A DNA stretch of 24,941 nt from JADGHX01 sp035760965 (GCA_035760965.1 DASTRY010000022.1:1-24941); one strand, 5' to 3'. Counted from the first letter of the stretch, positions 1 to 8,850 are shown. The notes: generated from the sequence alone by a model not told the origin. Translations and numbers: made by a program.

Positions 1-330
1 GCCGGCGCCACGGGCAACATCGTCTACGAGAACGCCGTCCTCAAGATGAAGGACGAAGTGGCCACCGGCCTGCGCCTGCAGCGTGCGATGGAGAATACCG
101 GCCTCTTTCCGAACATGGTCATCCAGATGGTCGCCGTCGGCGAAGAGTCCGGCTCGCTCGACGACATGTCCGGCAAGGTCGCCACGTTCTACGAGCAGGA
201 GGTCGACAACGCGGTCGACGCGATGTCGAGCTTGCTCGAGCCGCTGATCATGGCGATCCTCGGCGTGCTGGTCGGTGGCCTGGTCATCGCCATGTACCTG
301 CCGATCTTCAAGCTCGGCGCGGTGGTCTGA
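1..330 (+). CDS. pilC: Type IV pilus inner-membrane platform protein PilC, C-terminal part
   Basis: This is the last 109 residues of a GspF/PilC-family protein; the reading frame is open from base 1, so the gene starts outside the window. PilC is the inner-membrane platform that couples the PilB/PilT ATPases to pilin assembly and retraction. Visible family traits are the segment with VAVGEESGSLDDM, typical of the second GspF repeat, and a final hydrophobic membrane segment (about residues 80-105 of this fragment, LIMAILGVLVGGLVIAMYLP) ending close to the stop codon, as in full-length PilC. It is followed by a terminator and then pilD, the usual pilC-pilD order. The identification is firm; what is missing is only the N-terminal three quarters. 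Confidence 0.95.
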   Translation, partial: AGATGNIVYENAVLKMKDEVATGLRLQRAMENTGLFPNMVIQMVAVGEESGSLDDMSGKVATFYEQEVDNAVDAMSSLLEPLIMAILGVLVGGLVIAMYLPIFKLGAVV

Positions 331-357
331 GCTGCGCGCCGCCGTAGAGTCCCCGAG

Positions 358-383
358 AACGCCGCGCCTCGCGCGGCGTTTTC
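358..383 (+). terminator. Rho-independent terminator after pilC
   Basis: A perfect 10-bp stem (AACGCCGCGC, 358-367, pairing with GCGCGGCGTT, 371-380) closes a 3-base loop and runs into TTTTCGTT. It lies 28 bases after the pilC stop and 19 bases before the pilD start, so it would separate most pilC transcription from pilD. The T-run is short and interrupted, so termination may be partial. Confidence 0.8.
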
Positions 384-401
384 GTTGAGACGGAATCAGC
401 C

Positions 402-1313
402 ATGGATCTGCTCCGGGTTCTCGCCGAATCCCCGCCCCTCTTCATCGGGGTCTGCCTCGCACTGGGGCTGCTCGTCGGCAGCTTCCTCAATGTCGTGATC
501 TATCGCCTCCCGGTGATGCTGGAGCGCGAGTGGCGCGCCGAGTGTGCCGACCTGTGCGGGGATGCACGCGCGTCGAGCGCGGACGCGAAGGCCGAGCCGG
601 AGAAGTTCAACCTTATCGTGCCGCGGTCGGCCTGTCCGAAGTGCAAGGCTCCGATCACGGCTCTGCAGAACATCCCGGTCGTGAGTTACCTATTCCTCAA
701 AGGGAAATGCGCGGCGTGCGGCGTGCGCATCCCGGCGCGCTACCCCTTCGTGGAAGCTCTCACGGGCGTGCTGTCCGCCGCCGTGGCGTGGAAGCTGGGC
801 TTCGGGTGGCCGGTCGTGTGCGCGCTGCTGCTCACCTGGTACCTCGTCGCGCTCACCTTCATCGACATCGATCATCAGCTCCTGCCGGACAACCTCACGC
901 TGCCGCTCATGTGGCTCGGCATCTTCGCCAGCTTGTGGGGTCCAGCGGCCGGCGCACCCCTTCCGGTCGACTTGAGATCGAGCGTGCTGGGCGCGCTCGC
1001 GGGGTACTTGAGCCTCTGGACGGTCTACCATGTCTTCCGGCTGCTGACGGGCAAGGAAGGGATGGGCTACGGCGACTTCAAGTTGTTCGCGGCGCTGGGC
1101 GCCTGGCTCGGCTGGAAGATGCTGCTGCCGATCATCCTGATCGCCGCGCTCGTGGGCGCCGTGACCGGCATCGTCATCCTGTCGCGCAAGAAGCTGGGAC
1201 ACGAGACGCCGATCTCGTTCGGACCGTTCCTGGCCGCCGCCGGCTGGCTCGTCCTCATGTTCGGGAATGAGCTGGTCGAGCGCTACCTCTCCCTCTACAC
1301 CCATCACCCATGA
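402..1313 (+). CDS. pilD: Prepilin leader peptidase / N-methyltransferase PilD
   Basis: Type 4 prepilin peptidase of 303 residues, an aspartic protease in the inner membrane that cleaves the leader of pilins and type II secretion pseudopilins and then N-methylates the new terminus. Visible are the N-terminal motif GSFLNVVIYRLP (26-37), a cytoplasmic zinc site from two CxxC pairs (C78/C81 and C103/C106), and the two conserved aspartate motifs: DIDHQLLPD (D155/D157) and GYGDFK (D225). Several hydrophobic segments follow. Both catalytic motifs and both cysteine pairs are intact, so it should be active. The ATG at 402 sits just after the pilC terminator; the stop overlaps the coaE start in ATGA, so the two genes are translationally coupled. 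Confidence 0.96.
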   Translation: MDLLRVLAESPPLFIGVCLALGLLVGSFLNVVIYRLPVMLEREWRAECADLCGDARASSADAKAEPEKFNLIVPRSACPKCKAPITALQNIPVVSYLFLKGKCAACGVRIPARYPFVEALTGVLSAAVAWKLGFGWPVVCALLLTWYLVALTFIDIDHQLLPDNLTLPLMWLGIFASLWGPAAGAPLPVDLRSSVLGALAGYLSLWTVYHVFRLLTGKEGMGYGDFKLFAALGAWLGWKMLLPIILIAALVGAVTGIVILSRKKLGHETPISFGPFLAAAGWLVLMFGNELVERYLSLYTHHP

Positions 1314-1936
1314 CTGCGCGTGCCTTTCGCGTCGGCCTCACGGGCGGAATCGCGAGCGGCAAGTCGACGGTCGCACGCCTCTTCGAAGCCCTCGGCGTGC
1401 CGGTGATCGACACGGACGTGCTGGCCCGCGAAGTCGTCGCGCCCGGGCAGCCGGTGCTGGCGCAGATCGCGGCACGTTTCGGCGCCGGGGTGCTCACGCC
1501 AGACGGCGCGCTGGATCGCGCCGCCCTTCGGAAGCTGATCTTTTCCGATCCTGCCGCGCGCGCGGACCTGGAGCGGCTCACGCACCCTGCGATTCGGGCT
1601 CTGCTCGAAGCGCGGTCGGCAGCCGCCGGCGGCGAGTACCAGATCCACGTCATTCCGCTCCTCGTCGAAACGGGCGGACGGGACAGAGTGGATCGCGTGC
1701 TCGTCGTGGACTGCAGTGAAGAGCTGCAGATTCGCCGATTGCAGGCGCGCGACGGCTCGACCCTCGAGCAAGCGCGCGCGATCCTCGCTGCACAGGCGAG
1801 TCGCGCCGCGCGGCTCGCGGTGGCGGACGACGTGATCGAGAACAGCGGCGACCTCGGCCAACTCCGTGATCGGGTCGCGGCGCTTCACCTCGACTATCTC
1901 GCGCGCGCCCGCCAAGCCCCGACTCGAGCTTTTTGA
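1310..1936 (+). CDS. coaE: Dephospho-CoA kinase CoaE
   Basis: Cytoplasmic kinase of 208 residues that carries out the last step of coenzyme A synthesis, phosphorylating the 3'-hydroxyl of the dephospho-CoA ribose with ATP. The Walker A loop GLTGGIASGKST is at residues 9-20, followed by the family's DTDVLAREVV segment. Conserved later parts such as LIFSDPAARADLERLTHPAIR and HVIPLLVETGG are also present. Length matches the family (about 200 residues). The ATG overlaps the pilD stop by four bases. The pilD-coaE-zapD-yacG order is common in gammaproteobacteria, which supports the call. Confidence 0.97.
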   Translation: MTARAFRVGLTGGIASGKSTVARLFEALGVPVIDTDVLAREVVAPGQPVLAQIAARFGAGVLTPDGALDRAALRKLIFSDPAARADLERLTHPAIRALLEARSAAAGGEYQIHVIPLLVETGGRDRVDRVLVVDCSEELQIRRLQARDGSTLEQARAILAAQASRAARLAVADDVIENSGDLGQLRDRVAALHLDYLARARQAPTRAF

Positions 1937-1973
1937 GATTTACCTCCGTCTCACAGAAACGCAGAATACGGCG

Positions 1974-2780
1974 ATGGCCGCAGAAGAGCTTCGGGACCAC
2001 GCTCCCGCATCGGAAAACGAGACGCTGGTGTTCGAGCAGCCGCTCAGCGAGCGGATGCGGACGTTCCTGCGACTCGACTTTCTGTACACGCAGGCGCTCT
2101 ACCACAACGAAGTGGCGAGCCAGTGGGGCAGTCGTGCCGCCATGGGATGTCTGCTCGACGTGCTCACGATCAGTACGCGCGGCGACATCCGCTCGGACGT
2201 GCTGAAGGAACTGGAGCGTCACGTTACGGCGTTGAACGAGTTCCAGTCGAAGCCCGGTGTCGACACCGCCCGCCTGAAGACGGTCACCTCGAACCTCTCC
2301 CGGCTGCGATCGGAGCTGATGACAGCCGGCTCCGCCTTCCTGCAACCGCTGCGGGATTCGGAGTTCCTCAGTGCCATCAAGCACCGCAGTGCCATTCCGG
2401 GCGGCACCTGTGAGTTCGACCTGCCGGACTACTACTACTGGCTGAGCCAGCCGGCCGAGACGCGCGCGCAGACGTTCAATGAATGGATGGCGCTGCTGCG
2501 GCCCCTGTGCGATGCCATCGCCGAGCTCCTGTGGCTCACGCGGCAGAATGGCCGCGCCCGGCAGGAAGTGGCCAAGGCCGGCTCGTTCCACATCACCTTC
2601 GAGCGGGACACGCCGATCCAGCTGCTGCGGATTTCGCTGCCGAAGTCGGCCGGCATCTACCCTGAAATCAGCGGCAGCCACTACCGCTGCAGTCTCCGCT
2701 TCCTGAAGTGGAACGGCCTCACGACCCGGCCGACGCAGACCGAAGCGGACGTACCCTTCATCCTCAGCTGCTGTGCGTGA
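1974..2780 (+). CDS. zapD: Cell division protein ZapD (YacF family)
   Basis: Protein of 268 residues of the ZapD/YacF (DUF1342) family, which in E. coli binds the C-terminal tail of FtsZ and bundles protofilaments at the division ring. Family features are the N-terminal stretch FEQPLSERMRTFLRLDFLY (about residues 18-36), the helical middle with TARLKTVTSNLSRLRSEL, and the C-terminal FHITFERDTPIQLLRI region. The reading frame is open further upstream into coaE, but ATG 1974 is chosen because it gives the normal family N-terminus and begins 37 bases after coaE; only a weak ribosome-binding site is visible. The stop overlaps the yacG GTG start (GTGA). Confidence 0.93.
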   Translation: MAAEELRDHAPASENETLVFEQPLSERMRTFLRLDFLYTQALYHNEVASQWGSRAAMGCLLDVLTISTRGDIRSDVLKELERHVTALNEFQSKPGVDTARLKTVTSNLSRLRSELMTAGSAFLQPLRDSEFLSAIKHRSAIPGGTCEFDLPDYYYWLSQPAETRAQTFNEWMALLRPLCDAIAELLWLTRQNGRARQEVAKAGSFHITFERDTPIQLLRISLPKSAGIYPEISGSHYRCSLRFLKWNGLTTRPTQTEADVPFILSCCA

Positions 2781-2971
2781 CTCCTCCGCTGGTCAAATGT
2801 CCCACGTGCGGGCGCCAGATCGAGTGGTCTGAGCAGAACCCGTTTCGGCCCTTCTGCAGCGAGCGCTGCCGGCTCATCGATCTCGGCGCCTGGCTATCCG
2901 AACAGCGCGCGATTCCGGGCGAATCCGTCCCGTCCTCGGACGAAGCGCCTCGCCCGGAGGATGAGCGCTAG
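2777..2971 (+). CDS. yacG: DNA gyrase inhibitor YacG, zinc-binding protein
   Basis: Small protein of 64 residues with the YacG zinc site: CPTCG (C8, C11) and FCSERC (C27, C31) followed by RLIDLGAWL. In E. coli YacG binds GyrB and inhibits gyrase. The start is taken as GTG 2777, overlapping the zapD stop by four bases, because this gives the family's usual 60-65 residues and puts the first CxxC close to the N-terminus; an upstream in-frame ATG at 2708 lies inside zapD and would add 23 unrelated residues. The acidic, proline-rich tail is typical. The gene ends only three bases before the stop codon of the convergent peptidase gene, with no terminator between them. Confidence 0.93.
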   Translation: MTPPLVKCPTCGRQIEWSEQNPFRPFCSERCRLIDLGAWLSEQRAIPGESVPSSDEAPRPEDER

Positions 2972-2974
2972 CCG

Positions 2975-5230
2975 TCAGCTCGCGGGCGGCGTCATGCCGA
3001 GGGCATTCGCCACGAACGCCCACTGATCCGCGAAGTCTTCGATCTGCATCCACACGGGCTTGCCGGCCCCGTGGCCCGCACGCGTCTCGATGCGGATGAG
3101 GATGGGGTTCGGGCAGCCCTGCGCGTGCTGTAGAGCGGCCGCGAACTTGAAGCTGTGCCAGGGAACGACACGGTCGTCGTGATCCGCCGTGGTGATCAGC
3201 GTGGGCGGGTAGCAGGTGCCGGGTTTCGTGTTGTGATACGGCGAGTATTTGATCTGCGCCTTGAAGTCGTCCGGGTTCTCGCTCAACCCATAGTCGGTGG
3301 ACCACTGACGCGCGTTCGCGCTCGCCTTGTCGTACCGGAGCATGTCGAGCACGCCGACGGCCGGTAGCGCTGCGCCGAACAGATCCGGTCGCTGAACCAG
3401 CGTGGCCCCGACGAGCAGGCCGCCGTTGCTGCGCCCGTGAATCGCGAGACGCTTCGGATTCGTGTACTTCTCGGCGATCAGATACTCGGCCGCCGCGATG
3501 AAGTCGTCGAACACGTTCTGCTTCTTGTCGCGCACGCCGGCCAGGTGCCACGCCTCGCCGTACTCGCCGCCGCCGCGGAGATTCGCCTCCGCGAACACTC
3601 CGCCCATGTCGAGCCATGCCAGCACCTGCGCGCGGAAAGTCGGCGTCGCCGAAATGTCGAAGCCGCCGTAACCGTAGAGCAGCACGGGCTGATTGCCGTC
3701 TTTCGGCATGTCGCGGCGGTGGGTGATGAACATCGGCACGCGCGTGCCGTCCTTGCTCTTGTAGAACACCTGCTCGGTGACGTAGACGTCCGTCTTGGCA
3801 GGGATGCGCGGCGTGCGCCAGGCCGTTGCCGCGTTCGTGCGCGGGTCGTAGTGATAGATGGTCGTGGGAGTTACGTAGTCCGTATACGAGAAGAACGTCT
3901 CCTGGTCGCGAGACTCGCCCGAGAACCCGGCAATGCTGCCAAGACCGGCAAGCGGCACGTCGCCCACGGCGCGACCATCCGTCTCGAAGAGCCGCGCAAC
4001 GCCGTGCGCGTCCTTCACGTACGTGACGATGAGCCGATCCGCGACGAGGTGCACGGTGTCGATCGTCATATCCGACTGCGGCACGACCGTCTTCCACGTG
4101 GAGGGTGCGGGCTCGGTGCGCTTCGCATTCACCGCGATCACGCGTCCCTGCGGGGCATTGTTCGTCGTCTGGAAAAAGAGCTCATCGCCCTTCGAGCCGA
4201 TGAAGAGATAGAGCGCGTCCCACTTGCTGAAGAGCTTCCGCGGCTTCGCGTTCGGCGTCTTCAGATCGAGCACGTCGACGCCGTTCGCGATGGTGCCCTC
4301 GCTCAGCGTGATGATGAGATAGCGCCCGTCCTCGGTGACCGTCGCCTGCGGCGTGTACGTCGGAGAGTCCTTGACCACATAGACGAGCCGGTCGCGATCC
4401 TGCGGCTCACCGAGCTTGTGGAAGTAGATGTCGGGACGCCCTGCGTCGTCCCCCTTCGAATCCTGCGGCGCATCCGGCCGCGCGGGGTACTTACTGTAGT
4501 ACACCCCAGAGCCGTCGCGCGCCCATGACACACCGAAGAACTTCGTGCGCACGATGCTATCGGGAAGATCGGCGCCGGTGTCCGCGCGCTTGAACTTGAA
4601 GATCTCCCAGTCCGTGCCGCCATCCGACAGCGCGTAGGCGACGAGGTTGCCATCGGGGCTCGGCGTGTACTCGGCGAGCGCGATCGTCGCGTCCTTGCTG
4701 GCCGTGTTCGGATCGAAGAGCACGCGGCCGTTCGACTGCAGGTCTTCCGAAACGTACAGCACGCTCTGATTCTGCTTGCCGTCGTTCCGCGTGAAGAAGT
4801 AGCGCTTGCCCGCCTTGGTCGGCGTGTTGAAGCGCTCGTAGCTCCAGAGCTCCGTCAGGCGCTGCTTGACCCACGGTCGCGCCGGAAGCGCCTCGAGACG
4901 CGGCTGGCTCAGCGCGTTCTGCGCATTCACCCACTGTTTCGTCGCATCCGAGTCGAGCTGCTCGAGCCAGCGGTAGGGATCGGCGACTTGTGTGCCGTGA
5001 TAGTTGTCCACGACATCACCGCGCGCCGTGGGCGGATAGACCGGTGCCGCAGACGGCGTGGACGCAGTGGCCGACGCGATGGATGCGGCCGCGGGCGCTT
5101 GCGCGAGCGCAGCCTGAGGCGGTGGCGGCGAAGCGGTTTTCGTCGCATTCGGCGAGGCCGCGCATGCGGCAAAGAGGCTCGCCATCGAGGTTGCGACGGC
5201 GATCCGCAGGTGGCTCAAGTATGTTTTCAT
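2975..5230 (-). CDS. Prolyl oligopeptidase (S9A family), exported
   Basis: Serine peptidase of 751 residues that cleaves short peptides after proline. The N-terminus has a basic start, a hydrophobic segment and LFAACAAS around C23, suggesting export, possibly as a lipoprotein; phenylalanine at the -3 position is not the best lipobox. A low-complexity Ala/Pro/Ser linker of about 40 residues follows, then YPPTARGDVVDNYHGTQVADPYRWLE, the usual N-terminal opening of prolyl oligopeptidases, then the propeller. The catalytic triad is intact: S601 in GRSNGG, D685 in DHDDRVVP and H720 in AGHGAGKP, with spacing as in porcine enzyme. It is divergent from the DPP IV gene, 60 bp away, and converges on yacG. 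The peptidase family is certain; periplasmic or membrane location is inferred. Confidence 0.94.
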   Translation of the reverse strand: MKTYLSHLRIAVATSMASLFAACAASPNATKTASPPPPQAALAQAPAAASIASATASTPSAAPVYPPTARGDVVDNYHGTQVADPYRWLEQLDSDATKQWVNAQNALSQPRLEALPARPWVKQRLTELWSYERFNTPTKAGKRYFFTRNDGKQNQSVLYVSEDLQSNGRVLFDPNTASKDATIALAEYTPSPDGNLVAYALSDGGTDWEIFKFKRADTGADLPDSIVRTKFFGVSWARDGSGVYYSKYPARPDAPQDSKGDDAGRPDIYFHKLGEPQDRDRLVYVVKDSPTYTPQATVTEDGRYLIITLSEGTIANGVDVLDLKTPNAKPRKLFSKWDALYLFIGSKGDELFFQTTNNAPQGRVIAVNAKRTEPAPSTWKTVVPQSDMTIDTVHLVADRLIVTYVKDAHGVARLFETDGRAVGDVPLAGLGSIAGFSGESRDQETFFSYTDYVTPTTIYHYDPRTNAATAWRTPRIPAKTDVYVTEQVFYKSKDGTRVPMFITHRRDMPKDGNQPVLLYGYGGFDISATPTFRAQVLAWLDMGGVFAEANLRGGGEYGEAWHLAGVRDKKQNVFDDFIAAAEYLIAEKYTNPKRLAIHGRSNGGLLVGATLVQRPDLFGAALPAVGVLDMLRYDKASANARQWSTDYGLSENPDDFKAQIKYSPYHNTKPGTCYPPTLITTADHDDRVVPWHSFKFAAALQHAQGCPNPILIRIETRAGHGAGKPVWMQIEDFADQWAFVANALGMTPPAS

Positions 5231-5290
5231 CCCTACACTCGCGGTCGGACTCGGAAGAGGCCCGGCAGTCTAACAAACACCGACCACACC

Positions 5291-7618
5291 ATGACCCTAC
5301 CACTCATCGCACGCGGTCTTCTCCTCGTCCTGCTAGCCTTTTTGCCTACCCTTGCGGATGCCGACATGCTGACGATCGAACGGATTTTCGCCGCACCGGA
5401 CCTCTCCGGCGCGAGCCTGCGCGCCGCGCGCCTCTCGCCCGACGGACGTTACGTCGCATATCTGCGCGGCAGCGAGCAGAACAAGGACCGCCTCGATCTG
5501 TGGGCATACGACATTCAGGCCAAGAAGCACACGCTGCTCGTCGATGCGGCGCGCCTGGTTCCGCAGGAGCGTCCGCTCTCCGCCGAAGAAGAAGCGCGCC
5601 GCGAACGCCAGCGCACGTCCTCGCTGTCCGGCATCCTGGAATACGAATTCGCGCCGGACTCCCGTTCGATTCTCGTGCCGCTCGCCGGCGATCTGTATGT
5701 CTACGATCTGCGCGCGGCGCCCGAGTCCGCCGTGCGCCGGATCACGACGACGGAAAGCTACGAGACCGACGCGCACTTCTCGCCGCTCGGTCGCTACGTG
5801 AGCTTCATCCGCGATCAGAACCTCGTCGTGTACGACTTGAAGAGCGGCAAGGAGCGGCAGATCACGCGCGACGGCGCGGGCCCCGTGAGCTACGGCGTGG
5901 CGGAGTTCATCGCGCAGGAAGAGATGGGGCGCAACACCGGCTACTGGTGGTCGCCCGACGATCGACGCATCGCGTTCACGCGCGTCGACGAGTCGCCGGT
6001 TGCGGAAGTGGAGCGGTTCGAGATTTACGCCGACGCCGTGAAGGTGGTGAAGCAACGCTATCCCGCGGCAGGCGCGCGCAACGCGCTCGTGAAGCTGTTC
6101 GTCGCGAATCTCGAGCACGACGACGCCGCCGTCGAGATGGACCTCGGCGCAAATACCGACATCTATCTCGCGCGCGTCGACTGGTTCCCGGACGGCAAAT
6201 CGCTTGCCGTCCAGCGGCAGAGCCGAGATCAGAAGATGCTCACGTTGCTGCGCGCGGATGTGGCGAGCGGCAAGACGCGCGAGCTCATCACGGAGCGCAG
6301 CGATACGTGGGTCGACTTGAATGACGAGCTGACACTGCTGAAGGAGACGCCGCGGCTGATCTGGGCCTCGAGGCGCAGCGGGCACACGCACCTCTATCTC
6401 TATGACTACGACGGCAAGCTGGTCCACCCGCTCACGCAAGGCGATTGGGACGTCGTCGGCGAAGGCGGCGACCGCGCAATTCGCGCCGTGGACGAGCGCG
6501 GCGATACCGTCTACTTCATGTCGAATGCGGAGACACCGCTCGAGCGGCAGCTCTACTCCGTCTCGCTGCGCTCGCCGAGCAAGCCGCGCAGGATCACCGA
6601 AGACTCCGGTTGGCACGCGGTCACGATGTCGCGCGACGCGCGGGTTTTCCTCGACACGTTCTCTACACCCGACCGCCCGCCGTCACTCGTGTTGCGCACG
6701 GCCAAGGGCGAGCCGCTCGCGGTGCTCGTCGCAAACGACGTGCACTCGCTCGATCATCCGTACAACGAGTTTCTGTCGGAGCACGTCCCCACCGAGTTCG
6801 GCACGCTGAAGGCGCGCGACGGGCAGACGCTCTACTACCAAATGCTGAAGCCGAAGACGCTCGAGCCAGGCCGGCGTTATCCAGTGATCGTCGACGTCTA
6901 CGGCGGCCCCGGCGTGCAACGCGTGCGGCGCGCGTGGGGTGGATACCCGCGCACTAACGAAGGATTCTTCCGCCAATACCTGGCTCAGCACGGATACGTG
7001 GTGTTCACGCTGGACAATCGCGGTTCGGGATTCCGCAGCGTGAAGTTCGAGAGCGCGCTGTATCGGCACATGGGGTCGATCGAAGTCGAGGATCAGGTCA
7101 CCGGCGTGCAGTTCCTGAAATCACTGCCCTTCGTCGACCCGAGACGCATCGGCGTGTTCGGCTGGAGCTACGGGGGTTACATGGCGCTCATGTGCATGAT
7201 GCAGGCGCCGGAAGAGTTCGCAGCGGGCGTCTCGGGCGCGCCGGTCACCGACTGGCGGCTCTACGACACCCACTACACGGAGCGTTACATGGGCACGCCT
7301 CAGGACAACGCCGCCGGTTACGAGGCGGGCAACGTGCTCACATACGCGGACAAGCTGCGCGGCCCGCTGCTGATCCTGCACGGGATGGCCGATGACAACG
7401 TGCTGTTCACGCACAGCACCACGTTGTTCAAGCGCCTGCAAGACTTGAACAAGCCGTTCGAGATGATGACGTATCCCGGAAGCAAGCATGCGCTGCTGCG
7501 ATTCGCGAGCACCGGGCCGCATGCGTACGGGACGATCGTGCGGTTCTTCGATGCGAACCTGCGAGGCGGCAGGCCGAGCGTGCCTGCGAGTGGAGTGTCG
7601 GGGACGACGATGCGGTAG
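5291..7618 (+). CDS. Dipeptidyl-peptidase IV (S9B family), exported
   Basis: Serine exopeptidase of 775 residues that removes X-Pro or X-Ala dipeptides from N-termini. Residues 1-24 form a signal peptide ending LADA. The N-terminal propeller domain (DPPIV_N) includes EFIAQEEMGR with the paired glutamates E210-E211 that in this family hold the substrate amino terminus, and GYWWSPDD. The C-terminal hydrolase has S626 in GWSYGG, D701 in HGMADDNV and H733 in GSKH, matching the spacing of the human enzyme. The start at ATG 5291 is chosen because it begins the signal peptide; the frame is open upstream into the opposite-strand peptidase gene. No clear ribosome-binding site is visible. It shares a 60-bp divergent promoter region with the prolyl oligopeptidase. 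Confidence 0.94.
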   Translation: MTLPLIARGLLLVLLAFLPTLADADMLTIERIFAAPDLSGASLRAARLSPDGRYVAYLRGSEQNKDRLDLWAYDIQAKKHTLLVDAARLVPQERPLSAEEEARRERQRTSSLSGILEYEFAPDSRSILVPLAGDLYVYDLRAAPESAVRRITTTESYETDAHFSPLGRYVSFIRDQNLVVYDLKSGKERQITRDGAGPVSYGVAEFIAQEEMGRNTGYWWSPDDRRIAFTRVDESPVAEVERFEIYADAVKVVKQRYPAAGARNALVKLFVANLEHDDAAVEMDLGANTDIYLARVDWFPDGKSLAVQRQSRDQKMLTLLRADVASGKTRELITERSDTWVDLNDELTLLKETPRLIWASRRSGHTHLYLYDYDGKLVHPLTQGDWDVVGEGGDRAIRAVDERGDTVYFMSNAETPLERQLYSVSLRSPSKPRRITEDSGWHAVTMSRDARVFLDTFSTPDRPPSLVLRTAKGEPLAVLVANDVHSLDHPYNEFLSEHVPTEFGTLKARDGQTLYYQMLKPKTLEPGRRYPVIVDVYGGPGVQRVRRAWGGYPRTNEGFFRQYLAQHGYVVFTLDNRGSGFRSVKFESALYRHMGSIEVEDQVTGVQFLKSLPFVDPRRIGVFGWSYGGYMALMCMMQAPEEFAAGVSGAPVTDWRLYDTHYTERYMGTPQDNAAGYEAGNVLTYADKLRGPLLILHGMADDNVLFTHSTTLFKRLQDLNKPFEMMTYPGSKHALLRFASTGPHAYGTIVRFFDANLRGGRPSVPASGVSGTTMR

Positions 7619-7777
7619 CGGAGGCGGCATCCGCGGGATGCACCAGGGCCTCACCGCCTTCGGATTTACTGCCGATCTCGAGGAGACTCCCTGATCTACC
7701 AAATTCGTGCTGCGAGAGAGCGGCGGCCAAGTTGAACACGCATCCGCCGCGACGAGCGCGAAAAGTACGCGCCGCCC

Positions 7778-8680
7778 TCACGCGTTGAACGCCAGCCTCA
7801 ACCCCGCCCTCGGCCACCGCGTCTTGAACAGCCTCCCCGTGCTCGCAGCCGTGATCCACGCGTCGCGCATGTCGGCCCCGCCGAAGCAGATGTTCGTCGT
7901 CACGGGATCCGGCACAGGCATGTGCTCGTACGCGCCGCTCGGCTCGAACGTCGTGATGCCGCCGTTCCACAATGTCGCCACGCAAATGCGCCCGCTCTGC
8001 TCCACGGCGAGACTATCGAGCCATTGATACCCCGGCAGCTGGCACACCACGCGACCCGGCGCCGTCGAAGTCTGCGGCTCCATCACGCCCGGCGCGGGCA
8101 AGTCGACCTCGTACAAGCGTCCCATCATGCAATCCGCCCAATAGAGCTTGCGCTCGTCGGGCGACAAGCCGATGCCGTTCGGTGAGATCTGCGCGGAGCG
8201 CCAGCGGATGATCTTCGAGCCATCCGGCCGCGCGTAGTACACGCCCCCAAGGTGGCGGTGTTCGCCGTCGTTGAAGCCGAGACACGTGAACCAGAACCCG
8301 CCGGTGCTATCGAAGACGAGATCGTTCGGGCTGTTGAGCGGCTTGCCGTCGCACGAGTCGTACACCGTGGTGTAACGGCCGGTGCGCAGATCGACACGCT
8401 GGATGAAGCCGCCGCGATAGACCGGCGGCGGACCGGCGGGCAAGTGCGTCTCGCCCGGCTCCCACTCCCATGCGCCGCCGTTGTTGCAGACGTAAACCGC
8501 GCCGTCGGGACCGATCGCCGCGCCGTTCGGGCCGCCGCCGAGCTCCGCGATGGTCGTGCGACGCCCGTCCGCGGTCACGCGCGTGAGCGTGCCGCGCCGA
8601 ATCTCGACGAGGACGACCGAGCCGTCCGCCATCGCGATCGGCCCCTCCGGAAACTGTAACCCTTCCGCGACTTGTTGCAT
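7778..8680 (-). CDS. SMP-30/gluconolactonase/LRE-like protein
   Basis: Six-bladed propeller protein of 300 residues in the SMP-30/gluconolactonase/LRE family, whose members are metal-dependent lactonases or related esterases acting on sugar lactones and similar compounds. Visible family segments are FPEGP near the start (E12), SPNDLVF (117-123), ISPNGIGLSPDE (165-176) and WLDSLAV (D222). By analogy to SMP-30 (E18, N154, D204) the likely metal ligands are E12, N168 and D222. The start at 8680 is preceded by a strong purine-rich ribosome-binding site (AAGGGGGG) and gives a normal N-terminus; an in-frame extension to 8737 is less likely. No signal peptide. It stands alone, divergent from the glycan operon, and the substrate cannot be told from sequence. 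Confidence 0.85.
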   Translation of the reverse strand: MQQVAEGLQFPEGPIAMADGSVVLVEIRRGTLTRVTADGRRTTIAELGGGPNGAAIGPDGAVYVCNNGGAWEWEPGETHLPAGPPPVYRGGFIQRVDLRTGRYTTVYDSCDGKPLNSPNDLVFDSTGGFWFTCLGFNDGEHRHLGGVYYARPDGSKIIRWRSAQISPNGIGLSPDERKLYWADCMMGRLYEVDLPAPGVMEPQTSTAPGRVVCQLPGYQWLDSLAVEQSGRICVATLWNGGITTFEPSGAYEHMPVPDPVTTNICFGGADMRDAWITAASTGRLFKTRWPRAGLRLAFNA

Positions 8681-8727
8681 GTTCGCCCCCCTTGTAAATC
8701 CGAGCGCTTCCGCGTCGCCCCCAGCGC

Positions 8728-8743
8728 GGGAACGCACCTTGCT
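8728..8743 (+). promoter_or_regulatory. Candidate sigma-54 (-24/-12) promoter of the rfbF operon
   Basis: GGGAACGCACCTTGCT fits the RpoN consensus TGGCACGN4TTGCW at 10 of 12 informative positions, with the invariant GG and GC the required 10 bases apart. Transcription would start near 8755, leaving a leader of roughly 95 bases before rfbF. It lies in the only intergenic region upstream of the operon. Found by eye; chance matches of this quality occur. Confidence 0.4.
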
Positions 8744-8850
8744 CCAAGCCTATGCGCAGCCGGCGCACGCATCGGCACTACTCAACCGGCAGCTAACACA
8801 ACGTCCGCAGTGTAGCGGGGCACGTAACTTTTGAAGGTGGAGAGCATCGC

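Noticed and set aside
2708..2776. Longer YacG starting at ATG 2708
   Set aside because: It lies fully inside zapD and adds 23 residues not found in YacG; the GTG at 2777 overlaps the zapD stop and gives the usual length.
3437..4528. Open frame of 363 codons on the + strand opposite the prolyl oligopeptidase gene
   Set aside because: The opposite strand has an intact peptidase with complete triad; the + translation is Arg-rich and unlike any family.
7627..7641. GCATCC-GCG-GGATGC hairpin after the DPP IV gene as a terminator
   Set aside because: No T-run follows on the + strand and the stem is only six base pairs.
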